Assembly: GCA_030625905.1 (NCBI GenBank)
Contig: DAOUQA010000036.1
Location: 1 to 13,947 of the forward strand
Source of the DNA: Kiritimatiellales bacterium
GTDB lineage: Bacteria; Verrucomicrobiota; Kiritimatiellia; Kiritimatiellales; Pontiellaceae
Reading direction: 5' to 3'
Length of the DNA stretch: 13,947 nucleotides
A model generated the notes under the pieces. That model was not told the origin of the DNA and ran no database searches. It saw nothing but the letters and a program-made list of their open reading frames with translations. Below, in pieces: positions 13,131-13,947 of the stretch. A program made the position numbers and the translations under genes. The number at the start of each line of letters is the position of its first letter. Positions within the stretch are counted from its first letter, which is position 1.

Positions 13131-13947
13131 CTACAACAAATCCAGCGGGCTTTGCGGCCGGTTGCCCATCTCGCGCATGACGTGGGTATAGATCATGGTG
13201 GTTTCCACATTCTTGTGGCCGAGTAGCTCCTGCACCTCGCGGATATTCGTTCCCGCCAGTAAAAGATGCGTCGCGAAACTATGCCGCAACGTATGCACCG
13301 AGGCATTCTTTTCGATCCCCGCGCGCCGCACCGCATCCTTCATCGACCGCTGAACCACCTGCTGCCCGATATGGTGCCGCATCACCTTGCCCGACCGTGG
13401 ATCCACCGAAAGGCTGCGTGCGGGAAAAGCATACTGCCAACCGACCTCCCGGCAGGCGTTTGGATATTTCCGCGCCAAGGCTCCCGGCAGATAAACATCC
13501 CCATGGCCTGCCGCCAGATCCTTCCCATGCATTTCCCGCACCTTTTCAACGTGTGCCCTCAACGGCCCAACCAGCTTTTCCGGAAGCAATGTGCTGCGAT
13601 CCTTATCGCCCTTCCCGGCTCGCACAAACAACAAGTCGTTTTCAAAATCAATATCCTGCACACGCAAACGCACCAACTCCGTCACCCGCAACCCCGCGCC
13701 ATAGACCAGTTCTAGCATCAATCGTCTTAAGCCTTCGGTTTCATTCAGCAAGGCCTTCACCTCATCCACCGAAAGCACCACTGGCAGTTTAGGCCCACGC
13801 TTGGCCCGGATGCTCTTGATCTCGCCCACCTCCATCCCCAACACCTCGCGCAACAAGAAAAGCACTGCATTGAACGCCTGGTTCTGGGTCGACGATGCCA
13901 CATTCCGCTGGATAGCCAGATACGACAAAAACGACCGCATTGAATCC
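13131..13947 (-). CDS. intI: Integron integrase (IntI-type tyrosine recombinase), 5' end outside the window
   Basis: About 272 codons are visible. The frame continues beyond the window: D-S precede the first Met, and IntI proteins have some 50-70 more residues. Numbering from that Met, the catalytic set is Arg85 (GAGLRVTEL), Lys110 or nearby (AGKGDKDR), His216 and Arg219 (HTLRHSFATHLL), His242 (LLGHKNV) and nucleophile Tyr251 (TTMIYTHV). The stretch from about 152 to 200, with LARKYPNACREVGWQYAFPA then DPRSGKVMRHHIG, is the extra domain found in IntI but not in XerC/XerD. The C-terminal SPLDLL is also typical. It would recombine attI with attC sites of gene cassettes. By the usual layout attI lies near the missing 5' end, so any cassettes would be to the right. 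The gene looks intact as far as seen. Confidence 0.92.
   Translation of the reverse strand, partial: DSMRSFLSYLAIQRNVASSTQNQAFNAVLFLLREVLGMEVGEIKSIRAKRGPKLPVVLSVDEVKALLNETEGLRRLMLELVYGAGLRVTELVRLRVQDIDFENDLLFVRAGKGDKDRSTLLPEKLVGPLRAHVEKVREMHGKDLAAGHGDVYLPGALARKYPNACREVGWQYAFPARSLSVDPRSGKVMRHHIGQQVVQRSMKDAVRRAGIEKNASVHTLRHSFATHLLLAGTNIREVQELLGHKNVETTMIYTHVMREMGNRPQSPLDLL

Overview
The window reads as chromosomal DNA of a Gram-negative-type bacterium from the PVC side of the tree, most likely Kiritimatiellota, Lentisphaerae or Verrucomicrobiota. The clues are LPS-export genes (LptC/LptA/LptB) joined to a Firmicute-style HPr kinase/HPr/Enzyme I regulatory module without rpoN, a stand-alone GlmU-like beta-helix protein, an IntI-type integrase, and many short palindromic intergenic repeats. 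The phylum is an inference from gene content; no rRNA is present.

Layout, read along the minus strand on which all genes but one lie. At the right edge (13131-13947) is a 5'-truncated integron integrase. A 407-base repeat-rich spacer (12724-13130) follows, then the glycolytic phosphoglycerate mutase gpmI (11074-12723). After a short repeat-containing spacer comes a compact cluster, probably one operon: lptC-like, lptA-like, lptB, hpf, hprK, ptsH, ptsI (10942 down to 5055). It resembles the proteobacterial lptC-lptA-lptB-rpoN-hpf-pts cluster, but rpoN is missing. A GTG-over-TGA overlap (lptC/lptA), an 8-base overlap (hprK/ptsH) and a 5-base gap (ptsH/ptsI) suggest translational coupling.

The single plus-strand gene, an M50-like integral membrane metalloprotease (4286-4987), converges on ptsI. 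Divergent from it is a second minus-strand set: a GlmU-like left-handed beta-helix protein (2790-3977), a ribbon-helix-helix/PIN toxin-antitoxin pair (1987-2644) with its own sigma70-like promoter, an AlbA_2 (Schlafen-like) putative regulator with a 12-base coding minisatellite (571-1977), and the 5' part of glmM (1-547). The TA/AlbA genes look like accessory DNA placed between two genes that both point to UDP-GlcNAc synthesis.

How the genes work together: GlmM and the GlmU-like protein point to amino-sugar supply for peptidoglycan and LPS. LptC/A/B move LPS to the outer membrane. HprK, HPr and EI form a phosphorelay (HPr His19 and Ser50) with no sugar permease in view, so a regulatory role is likely. 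HPF silences ribosomes under starvation. The most notable points are the IntI-type integrase at the edge (its attI and any cassettes would lie outside), a perfect 20-base inverted repeat inside the 5' part of the lptA-like frame, a Gln at the usually conserved His of the HprK loop, and a stop-free 93-codon extension ahead of the beta-helix gene. I see no clearly new multi-gene system.
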